Below are positions 1 through 15,000 of a stretch of 64,000 bases of DNA, one piece after another (within the stretch, counting starts at the first letter, position 1; each line of letters begins with the position of its first letter). The DNA is from Anarhynchus alexandrinus (Eukaryota > Chordata > Aves > Charadriiformes > Charadriidae). A program made the position numbers and the translations under genes. The notes under the pieces were generated by a model that was not told the origin of the DNA, made no database searches, and worked only from the letters and a program-made list of their open reading frames with translations. The stretch is taken from NCBI GenBank assembly GCA_008711295.1, contig VUYV01000297.1:441324-505323 (forward strand), read 5' to 3'.

Positions 1-3000
1 AACTCATTGATTATGCAAACTATGTTCCAAGAAGAAACATGAATAGGTATAAGGAATACAAAATAAAAACAAGCATTTGTAAAGAGAAAACGAGCCACAG
101 GAGGAGAAATCCCCTGTGTAACTCCCAGCGCTGTAATAAATATTCTTTGCTCCACCGAATTTGCCCCGGACTAAAATTAATACATTGAGCGTGTTTCTCA
201 CAAAAGTCATCCCTAAAGCTATGAAAGAGACAGAGGAAGGTGTATTTACCTTGCCGGAGATAGTAAATCACAAGATTCAGTCTTGCCTCGGGAATAACAT
301 CAACCAGAGGAGGCAGGACCTGCAAAGCCCCTTCTCCTCCTCGGAACACCACCTGCACAGAAAAACAGCCTATTGATAACTGTGTATTAAAATCTTGTCT
401 ATGATCTCTTAATTCAAGGAAATTAATCCTTAAATTCCTATATTAGTAGGAAAAGGTCAGTGGTACTGGTATTAGCATAATCCCTTCTTTAATATAACTA
501 TAGAATTACAACTTGTGACAATCTTTATTCTGAAGAAAATAAAATATTTAATCCATCAGTAAAGATTAATTTATTTCAGCTTTTAGTAGCTCAAACCAGT
601 GATACATTATACATCAAAAATTTTAAAGAATAATATGGTCTCACAAGAATGGGGGGAACACATACAGAGTTACAATTTGCTTATTCATATGAAAAAAATA
701 GGCTAACAACTCTATATTTATTTAGAATGCCACAAGATCCTAAAATGATCAGGAGCAGTCGATTCTATACTTCAGTTTCACATGACAGTTCCTCCAACAA
801 AATGTAACATACTTACTCAATAAACCACTAACAAAAAGACCAACATTCAAGATAAAGAATGTTAACTTACAAAAGTCCAATTTGAAAGCAGTTTTAACTC
901 TTGGGGAAAAAAGTGTTAGCTTGTTGTGACTGCTCTTGAAAAACGTCAAAGCAAGCAACTACCTATCGTTAAATAAATCTACTGTTACTGCTTGTTTAGC
1001 AAAGTAGTTTAGCCACTGCAGGTGATTAGAGACTCGTTTACTGCAGAACACACAAGTATTTTGGCTTTTATCAGAATCTTTTTCCCTATGAATTCCTTGT
1101 TTAGTACTTTTTGGATGAAGACTGTTTTCTTAGTATGACAGAAACACGAGTGGAATTAAGTAAGAGTTCAGGGTCATGCATTCTGACTTGTTTCTACAGT
1201 GTCCTTATTGACTGGGCTCCACAAAATATATTGCAAAGGTATTCTTACAGGACATGAATTATTTTAATATGCCTTCAGGGGTAAAAAAAAACAGGATTAT
1301 TATTTTTTTGACACAGTCTCAATTGATAAGGAAAAATTCCAGGAAAAAAAATATAGTTGACAGAACATCGATTATACAGGTAGGATTTCTGGAATGGGAC
1401 TATATGGCAGCAGAGATTCAATTGGATCTACAATTCCCAAAATATTGCATTTTATGAATCATCAAGCAAAGGTCTACAAATGCCTGCAGTTCATATTAAA
1501 TCTGAGAAATACATTACTCACCAGATTATGCTTAATGAGCTCCTTACCAAACTCAAAAGACGATGAGGCACTGTCCGTCAAGTTCTTGAGCTCTGCCTGG
1601 AATTATGTACGTTGCAGAATTTTAACATGAAAGCAAGAGCACACAAGCATAAATGTAGCTTCATATGAGCCCCAAAGCTGATACAAAGACATCTCCAGCA
1701 GTGCTGGGTCACTGGAAGATTTTTGCCCTCCCACTTCTATGTGATGATTTTAGCAACTGGATAATACATATAGACACAAGGTCAAAAGTGGACGGGGAAA
1801 ACTGTAAGACCACTGTGCACACCTGTGGACAGATGGTTTAATGCCAGGGAAACTAAAATAGGTGACATTCCTAAGAGAAGGACACAATGACAAGATAAAG
1901 GACTTTATCAACATTACTGATTAAGACAGATAACAAGGAAAAGAAACCTGTACAGAATCTTGAACTAAAATAAAGGTGAACTGAAGGGCTGTCCAATAGA
2001 TACCTCAGCAGCCTTCCCATTGTAAAGTCGGAAATGGTTACAAGCCTTAAGGTTAAGAGCAATGGTGCTGTCAGGAACTTGCTGAAGATAAACAGCTAGC
2101 ACTTCCTGTGATACATCATAGTAATCCAGTTTGTAATAGCATAAGGCCACATATACATTCAGAGCCAGGTATTCCCTGCAGGAAAGAGGATTAAAGAGAA
2201 CATTTAAATCCCACCAGATAGTTATACTACAGAACATTAAAATCAGTGATAAAGCTCTCACATAGCTATACATCTTTTACAAGCACATTAAAACTGGGTT
2301 TCTGAGAAATGCTTAGAGCTTTTAGAGTTCTAGTTTGTTAGTTAAGATTGCACAGATCCAGATCCAGGTTCACATTAGTTTTTTCTACTGCAGCTTTAAA
2401 GAATTACCTACAAAACTTTTGGTTTGCAAATCTGGCAACTTCACACTAAGGAAATGCACAGAACATGAGCACTGGATTTGGCCTGGCAGAATAGGATTTT
2501 CTATCCAATACATGCAAAAACATTTAATATGCACAGAAAAATTTCAAAATATTTTCATGGATCTTATTATCTTATACCAAGTACAATTATTTCCAAAAAT
2601 CCTTGCTTTTACAAGCTATCAAGCCAGAAGAACTAGAGACAGAAATAAAGCAGGCATTTGTGGAAACAGTAAGTAAAATGATAATTGTTATGAAGGTTAC
2701 TTGGTTACTCATTTAGCTTTGAGTGAGAGGCTGAAAGAGTTGGGGCTGTTCAGCCTGGAGAAGAGAAGGCTCCGGGAAGATCTTATTGCGGCCTTCCAGT
2801 ACCTAAAGGGGGCCTACAGGAGAGCTGGGGAAGGACTTTTTACTAGGGCATGTAGTGATAGGACGAGGGGGAATGGCTTCAAACTGGAAGAGGGCAGGTT
2901 TAGATTGAACATTAGGAAGAAGTTTTTCACTTTGAGGGTGGTAAGGCACTGGAACAGGTTGCCCCGAGAGGTTGTTGAGGCCCCATCCCTGGAGGTGTTC

Positions 3001-6000
3001 AAGGCCAGGTTGGACGTGGCCTTGGGCAACCTGGTCTAGTGGGAGGTGTCCCTGCCTATGGCAGGGGGGTTGGAACTCGATGATCTTCAAGGTCCTTTCC
3101 AACCTAAACCATTCTATGATTCTATGATTCTTTGACTTGGAAGTTAAAAATCTCTTCCCCAAGCATTACATGACATACTTACATACATCATGATGGACTT
3201 CTCTGAAACGTTCAAGAGGAGATACTGCCAAAAGATAGCTATGTATTCTGGGACAGCAGTTTCTATTTTATTAAACAATTCTTCCAGCCACTTAAGAATT
3301 CCATTTGTTCCTTACTAAGTTCTGAACTAAGAACTTGCAGAATATGATAGAAAAAACCAGCAACAAGTGTTATAGCAGGATAAGTAGAAATGGAAAGAAT
3401 TTCAAACTGAAAGGAATGCAAGGAACTTTCTACATAAAAACTAAGAACTGAACCCTTCTTAGAAAGGCTAAGGTGAAGGAGAAGTCAATAATCACAAGCA
3501 AGGGTCACCAGTCCGGCCATCAGAGGGGAAAAGAAGACATAGCAGATACTACTTCTGAAATGATCTATGGTTATGTAAGTAACAAAATAAAAAACAAAAC
3601 AAAACAAAAGATCTCAGAATGAATTACATGAAAATATCACCAAAAGAAAGTAACAGAGACCAGGCTTCTTTTTAAACATGCATTTTTCAATAATGCTTTG
3701 CAATGAACAAAATTGAAGGGGCTGCAACTTGTGCACGTTTTGCAGTGGGAAAGGGACATAGTTATTGGGGAAAATTCCTACTTTCAAGCAACTAAATGAA
3801 ATTCAAATACCGGCAGTATCAGAAACACTGCAATAAGGTTTAGAGTAGAGATGCCCACCGATTATCAAGAAGAATGCGTTTGTAGATATCAATAGCTTCT
3901 TGGTAGTGGGACCGCATGTAGTGGATAGATGCCAAGCTAAGTTGATCTTCTGTAATGTCTTGCAGATTCTGGTGAGAGCTCATGAGTTTCTTCTCATCAC
4001 TGAACTAAAAAGAATGTGACACATTCTCAGAAGAGTTCCGTGAGAAAAACATTTTAATTAGCTGGATTAGTTTTGTCCTTGCTGGCAAACAGCAGGTGAT
4101 TTGTATTAAACATCTGGAAAAACTCTGTTACTTTAAAGTTAATTTGACCAGTGGAGAAAGCCAAACATTGAAGAGGCAGACCAGTTGAAACTAGATAAAT
4201 GTGAGGCTAAAACTTAGTACATTTTCCTTTAAAGTGTGACTTAGACATAATTACATGTCACATGCCTTGATGGATAGGAGGGGAAGAGCTGAATTAATTA
4301 TTTCACAACAGAAGATTTGACTGTTATTATTTGAGCCAGCAGAAATTTTGCTGTTTGTAGATCCAAATCTTATTTCTCGTGGATAGCAGAAAAAGGCAAG
4401 ACTTGCCAACACACAAGCACTAATTATCACAAGACTTCTTCACAGCACTAACAAATTCTCTCTCATCAGCCCCTTAAAATTCCAGTTTCTCTTACTAAAT
4501 GGTTTCTTTTTAAAAGTATTGCTGTACAGCACATAACACGCAAGGATAAAAACAAGGAACAGAGTTAAACATACACTTCATATTTGCACTACAATAGTGA
4601 AGTTGAGGGTATTCACCTAATCAGTCTACTCAGATCTCTTACTTATTCCAGTGCTACGCTTTGCTGGTTCTGCTGATTCAACAGTAATTATGAATTTCTT
4701 TTACATGCAAATTCTATTTTATGTATTGTTTTTCATCTATTTGCCCAGTTTACTTCAAATCCTTTTCCCCCCCTCTTTGAGCCAGTGACAAAATGATACT
4801 CTAGTACAAAGGCAAGAGAAGTTGCTTAACAGAACTAAAGGCACTGGGCTTCATAGTTTCATAAACCCCTTTATTAGTTATTAAAGACTAACTAGATGAA
4901 CTAGGAATTATTCAACTTCTCTTTATCACAGGCACCTGTAAGTGCCAGTGCCACTACAAAGATGTTTTAAGATTTCTCTGTTAAACTTAACAGAGATTTA
5001 AGTAAAAAGAATGTGACATCAAAGCTAACATTCAGGACCTATACTTTCACCCAAAACTGAGTCTCTTCAGTAGTACAATAGGAAGTACAAGGGAAGATAG
5101 CTATGCGTAGCAAGTGAAATAAGCACTTAATTGTTGCTGAAATTAAAGTAAATTTCATGCTATAAACAATATTACTTCTTGGATACTGAATGACTTAGGA
5201 GGATCAGTAATAGCATACAGACCATTTTGGTCAAATTGCTAAGTATAAGACAGCTGCAAGTTAGGAAAACTTGGTACACTTCAAAGAAAAATAAAAATAG
5301 TGGCTTATACATTTCTGACTCTATTCAAGTTCCAGATTCCTTGTCATCAAAAATACCATCAGGTCTTGTTGTATGACTTATGTGAAGTGCATTGGTGAGA
5401 CTTTCCTTAGATACATGCTGAGGGCATCTATTCTGAGATCATGTTTTCACACTTACTTTCTCCTCCACATTTTAATACAGTAGGACAGTTATGGAAAACA
5501 TTTGTTCTCCTGCCACCACAGCCATTTTAATTATTCTACCAGGTTGCCAGCATAAATTACACATTACCAAATTGAAAAGAAGACAAAAAAAGCATAAGTG
5601 AAGAAAAGACATCATACCTTATGTGCCAGGTGAAAGAGTAAACGGTTCTGGAGACGACTCTTAGGTGCTGAAAGGAAAATTCAGTAGGTATTGCTGCAAT
5701 GAACAACTCAGGGTGTCTCTTTTTTATTTTTAACTCTCTTTCTCAATAGACATGCATGCACCCATATTCTTTCATTAACTAGCCCAAGTACAGTTCTTCG
5801 CTGACACAGCCTTTGCAGGTCATGCCTCGGGGCAGGCTCTACCAACTTTAGAGTGGTTTAAAGGCCTTCCTGCTTCCTGTCTTCATTCCCTGACCATTTC
5901 TTTTGAAATCCCTATTGAAAATAACTTTTCTTTGGCCTCTGTCTTCCACGAGCCTTAAAACTTTTATGAACTGCACTATCATTTCCCTGCCTTCTGGATA

Positions 6001-9000
6001 ATTCTCTGGTTTGTTTTTTTTTTTTTGTGACACACAGCACAGCATCTTTTCCAAAATAAAAAGCAGCAACTCATAGTCAAGGCTCCTTCTACAATCTGTC
6101 ACATTTGAAGTAAGTTGTGATTCATAATTCCAGGAATCTTGTCAGTTTCCAGCGAATTGCAAAACCCATTGTTGCTACCATTTTGTTATGTATGCACATT
6201 ATATTACACTTAGTTCTAATATTTCTTCGGTCCTTAAGAACAAAAGGCACATGAAAGTATCCTGCAGTCAAAGCAGATAAGATTCAACCTAAGATATGGT
6301 GAGAGGTTTAAAGCAGACATCTTCCTACAGCCACTGAAGTTCATGAAATTTCTTGCTCTAGCAGGATTAGGAATTCTATATGACACAAATTGTTAACTGT
6401 AAAGCTTTAAGTCACTAGAAAGAGCCTTGTGTTCCACTGAAAGTGACAAAGGTCTTCGTCCAACAGAGCTATTCATTTCTTTTCAAGCAATCTTCCAAAA
6501 AGCTTTTCCTTGTTTCCTATATTTTCTTTAGCCTATTCAGCTAATGAGCACTCTCATTCTTGCTCAGACCAAACAGCTGGCAACCTATGTTCCACAGAAA
6601 GGATGTACATGGAATCTTTACAAAAAGCAGAATTACTTGCTGTTTATGAGGCCACAAAAGTGCAGAGTTAGCAAAGCAATGGCCTGTAACACAAGGCTAT
6701 AATTCTTCTGACATCCTGAACCATGAAGGGGGGCTCAAACCACCAAAACCTCTTCCCTCCCCCTTCCAAGATGGTATTTTCTACTAATAAGTTAGATTTT
6801 ATTTTTTGTTTAAGCAATTTAGGGAGAGATTTCCAGAATTCTCACTCTTTCTCCACATAGTAAGAAAACTTTGTAACACAGCGGACAATGCCAAAACCCA
6901 GGCCATTCTCATCAGGTTGGCAGTGTACGGCTGTCCACCTACTTCTGATAGGTACAGCAATTATTTCTCCCCTTTCCTCCTTCCCAAGCTGTGTTATTTA
7001 ACTGTGTTCCTAGAAAAAGAGGACAGTGCATTGTAGCTTTAAAGAACTGCTAGAACAGAGAAATCCCACAAGGCAAAGGCGGTATGAGAGCATTCTCTCA
7101 AAACCACCAGAACTTGCAAGGTATTACTAACAGAGCATCAAGTTGTTAAGAACCTAAATGGTCTTCAATCTAGGATATATGTGGGAATTCTCATTAGCCT
7201 AATTATTAAAGAACAGAAAGGTTTTCTAATCTACAATCACTATTGTATAAGCAGCAGCAGTAGTATAACTGACACGATACTACATTCTCAAAATTCTTTA
7301 CTCTGTTGAGTTAGAAAGTTAGAGTACCTTAATTTAAATGCATGTTCTTCAAAATGTCAGCAATCACACTGTGGTAACTCCACATGTGCCCCACCATTAA
7401 TTGATAGGTTTTAATATCAAAGTTTAGAAGGGCTGCAGATGGACCACACGTGCTTTTGTGCAAAACTTAAACCAACCACAACCACTCTTTACAATTCAAA
7501 ACACTTGGTCATCAAAGACTCCAAAAATACAAGTAGAACAGATTGTGGGATTTACACTGAAAATAACATATTGCGTAATCACAGTACTATGGGTAAAGAT
7601 ACCAGTGTTCCTTTTTTGAGTAGATTTTGGTTTTTTGGGGGGGTGGGTTGTTCCTTTTTTTTTTTTTTTTTTTGAGTGGGTTTTAGCATTAATTTCACTG
7701 TGAAAATTATGACTTGCAAACAATACTTCCTCAAGAATCTAAACCGAGGAATTCTTGTTTCACTGGTCAACCAACGACTGCAGTGCTGCCCTCGCAAACC
7801 TGGCATCTGATCTGACATCAAAATTATTATTTACTTGGCAAAAGCTGGAGGGTTAGTCCACGTGATTTGACACCTAAAACCAGGCAAAAGATGAAAGCTG
7901 AGTTCTGATGGTGTGCATAGATGATATATGGAGGGAGAAAAAATGTCCTGATTCATTTGATATTCTTTAAAGAAAGACACTTCTACCTAATATCAGCCAG
8001 AGAAGGAGAGAGACAAACCCCCCAAAAATATAGTCCTGTCCAGTACAGCAAGCAGAACCATGAAAACATTCAAGATCAGCAGTTTCTTTTCTCCCAGAGC
8101 CAAATGCATTTTTTGAGGAAGATAAGGAAACATATGAACAAGGTCAGATTAGTTTCCAGAAAGAATTTGGTTATGAATATTGGATAAAGCTGTTGTCAAT
8201 CACTGAAGCAGGAAGTGATACAACTGCCTCATCAGAGATAATGATTTTTAAGGGACTTTAGGCTTGTTCTTTTATTACTCTCTGCTGCTGCCGAATTTCA
8301 TTGTCACTGATCTATTAATGCCACAGGGAAGCAACAATCTTCTTTTCCTGTACTACTTTTTCAAGATGACGACTGTACAGGTTTGTTTTTTGGGTTTTTT
8401 NTTGTTTTTTTAAAAATCAGTACTAAGCAATCTAGGGATCATAACAAACATGATGATAATGCCACATGGCAACAAATTGGACCCTGCTCCATGCCTAGTA
8501 TTGGCCTTGTGCTGAAGACACCACTGAAGTAGCTGGATAGGATATATCTCTTTCCAGCAAGGAAACACGCCGATATTCCTACACTATAATTTTTGTCATG
8601 AGCAGTGCTGATGTTCCAGGCACTTAAGTAATAGTTGACATTGATCTTAAAAGTGTTCTGTATATTTTTATGTGCTGACACTGAACAGGCACCTACTGAA
8701 GTATTTGTTCAAATATAATAAACAGCTACAATAAGAGTGAAGACAGTTATCTTCACAAGTTATTAAACAAAAAGTTAAGCCCACTAGAAATGGCAGCTCA
8801 GACTCTTGATAGGTTCTATATTGGTGCCACAGGCAGTAAGGCGATGAAATACAGTCATGGACATTCTGGCATTTGTGCCCTCTCATAAGAGTGCGAGGCA
8901 ACGCTGGTGATGCATCCAACATTAACAAATCCCATCTAGCAGACATAATGCATACGCTATAGCAGCACTTCACACATTAAGAGATGTAGAACACATCTTA

Positions 9001-12000
9001 AACATACATAGCAGGAGGTGGTAGGAATGGAATAGTGCTGAGAAGGCTCCAGACTGACAGCACAGAAAATATGACCAGAAGAAACCTTATTCTCCTGTCC
9101 TTGAGAAACAACTCCCTGCTCACCTGAGTACAGTAGCTGAATGAAGCCCTCTGTGCCTCAAAACCACAGTCTCACTGGTGGAGGGAAAATGCAAGGGTAT
9201 GGGAAAAGTGATCGGAAAAAACATGGTCCAACAGTGAGGTTCACACTTACACACACTTGAATAGCTGAACTGTTTAGAATTTTCTTGAATGAAATTTACA
9301 GAGGACATTCACTGAAATTTTCCCATTCCCAAAATACTTAAAAGACAGTTGAACTATGTTCAGTTACTTATAATATATACACATTTCATTTCAGTCATGT
9401 AAGTTAAAGATCATTGAAGCAAAAACCTATCAATTATTCCTGTTCTGTAGCTTCCACTATACTTTAAAAAGCAAAACAAGAAAATAAGGTTAGTAGTTTT
9501 TAAAGTTGAAACATTGATAAATTGCTATTTTCACTTGCACACTTAAAAGTTCCATATATCAAACTCTGCTGGTTCAAAACCACAGCTAAAATGCAATGAA
9601 AATGAACTACTGTTCTCAAGAAATACAGTACAAGCAGAAAGCAGATAATTTTGCATGTAGGTGAACATGCAGTCTAACGAAAAAGAAAACACAGCAACTT
9701 TTCCATGTCTGCTTGTAACTGCACATTTTCACTGGTGACAACTATCTGACACCTGGCAAACACTGGTACGTGCATAAGCAAAACTGGTTTGGAAAATGTC
9801 ATTGTTTTTCCTAACCCATTTCTGTTCTGCTTTTGTACAATATTGCTCCTTTCAGCACAGGTTGCGAAATGAGAAGTATCTCTGTTCAGTTAAACCACAT
9901 TCAGATCTGACACACGCAGAATTGTGAAGAAGTAAAGTAATTACAAAGCTTTGCCCAACAAAAATCAGAAGGGAGAAAAAAAAACAACCAACAAACCAAA
10001 CCCAAACCAAAACATTTTAATGACTGGTTCAAGAACACAACCCTGTCTATGCATGTATCTTAAATTTAATTGTAAAATTCCGTTTATCCTAAAAAGACTA
10101 TTTTTCATAACAGATTTAACTGCAGCCCCGCTTACATGCACATTCTGTGGTTTAAGAGAACACTTTTAGTTCTTGTGTTTTTCTTAATGCAGTGCTAGCC
10201 AATGGCTTCTGAGAGCACTATGCAGGCTTCTAAACACTAGGATCAATTGCCAGAATCACCATGCAAGTGTGCCAGGCTGAGCTTCTGGTTCTTGTCCTTT
10301 GCAAGGCACAGGAACTGGGAATGCAACATGAGATTACGTGTTTTTATAACTTAAAAAAAATAGTAATTTGTTATTATTATTTGTTAAACCAAGGTGAAGA
10401 CTTTCAGCCTCATTCTCCCAAGACTAGATGGGCTAGCACAAAGCAGGGAAAACATATGTTCAGCCAATGTATGAGAGCACCGATGCAAAAGGAGTAAATA
10501 AAGCATCACTTGGCAGCTTCACTATGGGATGACTATGAAACAACAGTAGCTGACTTGAAGTTAACTCTACCTTCACCTCAAATCCAGGAACATTAGTAAT
10601 TGTAATGTAAGGCAAAATGCAGGCAAAAAGGAGAAGCCAGAAATATCTGAAAGGAATTTGGAAGAAAACCTAGAGGAGATAAAGTAAAACTGTAATGAAA
10701 AACCTTCAAAGAAGGATTTTTCTTTATCACCTTTTTGCTCTACTTCTTAGGTATATTTGCAGTAATTCTGGTTTATGTGGCTTTTGATATACAGATTTAT
10801 TCTTTCCTGAGAGTACGTACCATGAAGTTTTAATTAAGTAATGAGAAGCTAAGAGAACGCTTCACATCTGTTATAAATAAACATAAAACCTTGCCCCACA
10901 AAAGATTTTGGACTACATATCTTGTATGAAATGCAATTATTACCTCATGGCTTTTAATGCTTATTTCCTAATTTTGAAGTATCCTGCATATTTTTCCTCA
11001 GACAGTTAACAATAATTTTCTTAAGCAACAGCAACAGTACATGGCAAGAAGGAGCTTCTATTTGATTCCTAGATATTTACATGTTTGTGTGGAAATCTAC
11101 TCCAGAAAGCCAGCTGACATATATGTTCCCTTTCACACAGAGATTCTATCACTGTGGGAATTTAGAATTATACCTGAAAATAGATTATTTCTCCATCATT
11201 TGTTTTAGCTCTATGCTACTTTCAGGAGCTTAGCATAACTTCAACAATAAACAGCAAGCACCAGGCAAGAATTCAGACAAAATAATCCCAAAATAGCAAT
11301 AGTAAGCAGCCCAACACTAACATCATCTATGATCTTTTTTTCAGCAGTATTCAAGGCAGTACTGGATAAATGGTGTTCTTCTGGAGACCTCACCTGTTGT
11401 GTCTATATCCAGTGAAATATTTTGCTTCTTCCGGATCTTTGCAAAACCATGGAAGAGATCAGAAGATGTCATGGCTTCAGCTGTCAATAATATATTGTGA
11501 ACAGCCATAACTGATGCAATCCTAAGATGTAAAAAAACCTGAAAATGATCCAACCTCAATGTAAGAAAGACTGAAGTGATGGGAGTGGAAAGAGGAATAT
11601 ACAACACTTGGAAGCCTTCAATGGAGAAAGGACAAGTGTAACAAATCTTCAGCTGTGACTGCCTCCCCACCAAGCTTAAGTAGCCAGAAATCATCGCTAT
11701 CATAGTACTCACAAGAAAGGTTTAGTACCTCACTATAAAAACTGGCATGCTGTCCTTCTTAAACAATTATATAAAATTCAGAACTGGTATTACTAGTGTG
11801 AGAACTCCATTATTCTCTGTTCCCTCCATCAGCTACAGTCCCTACTTCTTGCACTCCTTTCTTAATATTCCTGCCCTTGCCTCCAGCACCCGAGTGCCAC
11901 TAACCACAACCCCTACCCTGCCACTCACCATGATACTACGAACTAATCTAAAGTGGCATGAAAAAATTAACCTTCCCTCATTTCCAGCTCACAGTTAATA

Positions 12001-15000
12001 AAGGTGCCTGCCCAGCTGTGTATCTGTCATCTCTAGAATGTAATACTGTAATTCACATGATGTGAAGCTGATGACAATGACTCCAACTGGTACAGGATGC
12101 AGTCACTTGCTTCCCCCATGGTTTAGGTCACAGTGACACCTCAAGCTCTATTGCCCAATTAATTTTAGATTCCAGTTCAAGTCCTAGATTGTAATCTCTG
12201 AAGCTCAAATTTGTGGAACATTAAAGATTAAATTATTATCTGTGAATATTAGAAATTTACACACCTCTTGAACAATACAGATCACAAAGTTCTGCATGAG
12301 TTTTTTTACAGTTGGAAACAAAACATTTCCAGCTGTGGGACTGGAGCTCAGTATGATCTTTCACAGGATTTTAAAGGGGTACAAGAATCTAATTATTTCT
12401 AAAAAATACTACAATACCGTCCTTTTTGAAAGCACTCCGCTCCTCCACAGTAGCAGAAAGTACACAATTACTTCCTCCCTACCCTATTTTCAGCCCAAGA
12501 CTAAAAGACTGAAGAAAGAAAAGAGAAAACCCATACTTCAATATGAGTTTTATCCTAAAAAGGCAAGAGTCACAAGTTGACTGAGAACTTCACTACTATT
12601 AATTCTACTTAGAAAGCACTGAGATACTATGGTTATGGGAAACAATATAAATCAGTAAGATAAATAGAAAGTGATGGGTAACGAAATTAAACTGCAGAAA
12701 CATTTCTAGGCAGTAAAAATTGCCTTGGAATCTAATTTCCATTCCTCTTTAAATGATACCATGCATGTTCACATTAAAGTAGAACTGTAACACTGTGACT
12801 GCAGTGAACTCCACGCCTTGAAGAATCACATACCTAATATCTTACTTATAAGGCAACAAGACCACATACTAAGTCACTCAAACTATGTAAACAGAGTTCT
12901 TGTCCACATCAGGGAGAATGCTGAACTCTCTCAGATGCTTATTTTTTGATAATTTCACTAGCCTAATTAGCTTCATCTGCACTGGCTCAGACACATGGAA
13001 TCAGTCAATTTTTGTTGCTGGTCAGCATATGCTGGGTTTTGTATTTAGAAATTAATAAGAGAAATTATTTTCCAGACGCTTCTTTCAGTTCCAGCTGCTC
13101 CACCTGCCCAAGGTACTTTTAGGAAGCAAACTGCATCATAACTCTTTGGTCAAATGAAGAAAAAAAACAAACAAAAAACAAAACCCCCACAACCAAAAAA
13201 CCCAAACCCAAACAACTTTGCTCAAAAGTATCCTTTATTCCTCTGAAAAAAAAAAAAAACATTGAATACTTTTGCTGGAAATCACTTTAAGTGGCCAAGT
13301 CAACAAGTAGTCCTTTCCACCAGAGGCATACATCTCACCTTTCAAGGCTGCTTGTTCAGCTTGCGTATACATTCCCAGAAAGAAGTATGTACAGGAAAGG
13401 TTCACCCAAACATCTGGATTGCAAGCTGGTTGGTTGGTTAAGGCCTCATATTCCTGTAACAGAAGAGAGGGCTGATTTTTAAAAAACGTGTAATAGCACA
13501 GACTTGTATTAAGTATCATTCATTCTTCTACCATTTTACAGTGTATCATTAAATTATTGAGATCACAGGACATTCACAAGTTCATTGCAGTTCATACAAC
13601 TGAACTATCACATTTTAACCTCAGATATGTCCCTAACTCTTTTTTGTTTACACCAATAGAAGAGACAATGGGGACAAGCAGCCCTGTAAATCTTCACTGT
13701 AGGAGCATGAATTCTGTCACAATTGAAGTTATTAATATATAAAAATTATTTATATTATTATTTATTTATAAAATTATATTATTTAATATTTTAATCTTTT
13801 ATAAATATAAATAAGTTATAAAGGCACCAACATAACTAACTATTCCTCAGTCTTTTCTGATGCTTTCCTAACTTCTCCTACAGTCGAAGACTGGGAGCCA
13901 TAAACACCAGGGAAATCTTTGTGAACACTTACTGGAGCAAGTGTCAAATATGGTTTTACAAACCTGTGTCTTAGCATAGACAGTGGTCTCCAAGGTGAGG
14001 TGTGCGCACCCCAGCGGTTGTGCAAGACAATACCATCAGGTACAGGAAGAAAATTTTTTTTTGTACCATTCATAACTCAAATAAGTATTTTTAAAATAGT
14101 GTTTATTTCATCTTTATCTCATCCTTTTTTAATTTATATTTTTATGTATGTCTTATAATTGTATAATATTTTAGTACAGTAGTACACATATATAATTTAT
14201 AAATATATAAGTATACATGTATATTGGGGGTGCGTGCTCAAAAATTTTTTACTGATAGGGGTGCAAGATCAAAATTGTTTGAAACTGTGCCGAACTTCAC
14301 CATTTCCCATTTTAATATTTACAGCCAACAGCTATAGAAAACCACTGGATACCATATTATGATATCTCTTACAAATCCACATTCACTACATATCCCTTAA
14401 TACTGCCACATAAACTGCTTCACTTCTTGTTATTTGTGAAATAGTAAAAACTTAACAGATCAATCTTTCAATCTACTTTTTTAATGAAAGAAAACTGCGG
14501 CTACCAAACAGTGATATTCCTGAAGACAAACACCTTTGCTCTGCGTAACAATAGGTACTAAAAACAGAGGCAGGGAGACCTCTTGATGCTTTTTTTTTTT
14601 TTCCCTCTTTCAGGTTTCTGTTAAATTACTAGAAAGGACCATCCCAGTGAAAGTGCCTCCTGCTGGTGCTCCTGCTCTCCATCCATCCACGTCCAACAAG
14701 CAGCATAAGGCAAAGCAGGCAGGGTCATGCAAAATTCTTACAAGACCTGCTTAAAGAATGCCATCCACATACTCCCAATCACCATCAGCCTCTTGTCCCT
14801 CCCAGCAACACAACCCCTTGCCAACTCTGTACTCTTCCTTCAAATGTATGAATTGGAGTTTCCCTCTGTCTAGGGAGAGTTTACCAGATTGTGCCTCTAC
14901 GGTGGAAGACTTCTTACCTCTGGGACAAAAGCACAGATGTATATATAGTACTAGATAAAATAAGCCATGCCCAAAGGCCAGTGAATCCCAAGAACTGACA

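Noticed and set aside
2803..3162. Open frames antisense to the CR1 copies (also 58268-58672)
   Set aside because: They are the reverse strand of CR1 ORF2 and its 3' UTR. The same antisense peptide appears in both copies because the repeat is shared.
11341..11712. 123-codon minus-strand frame in IFT56 intron 4
   Set aside because: No recognisable domain, no fit to the IFT56 protein, and exons 4 and 5 already join in phase without it.
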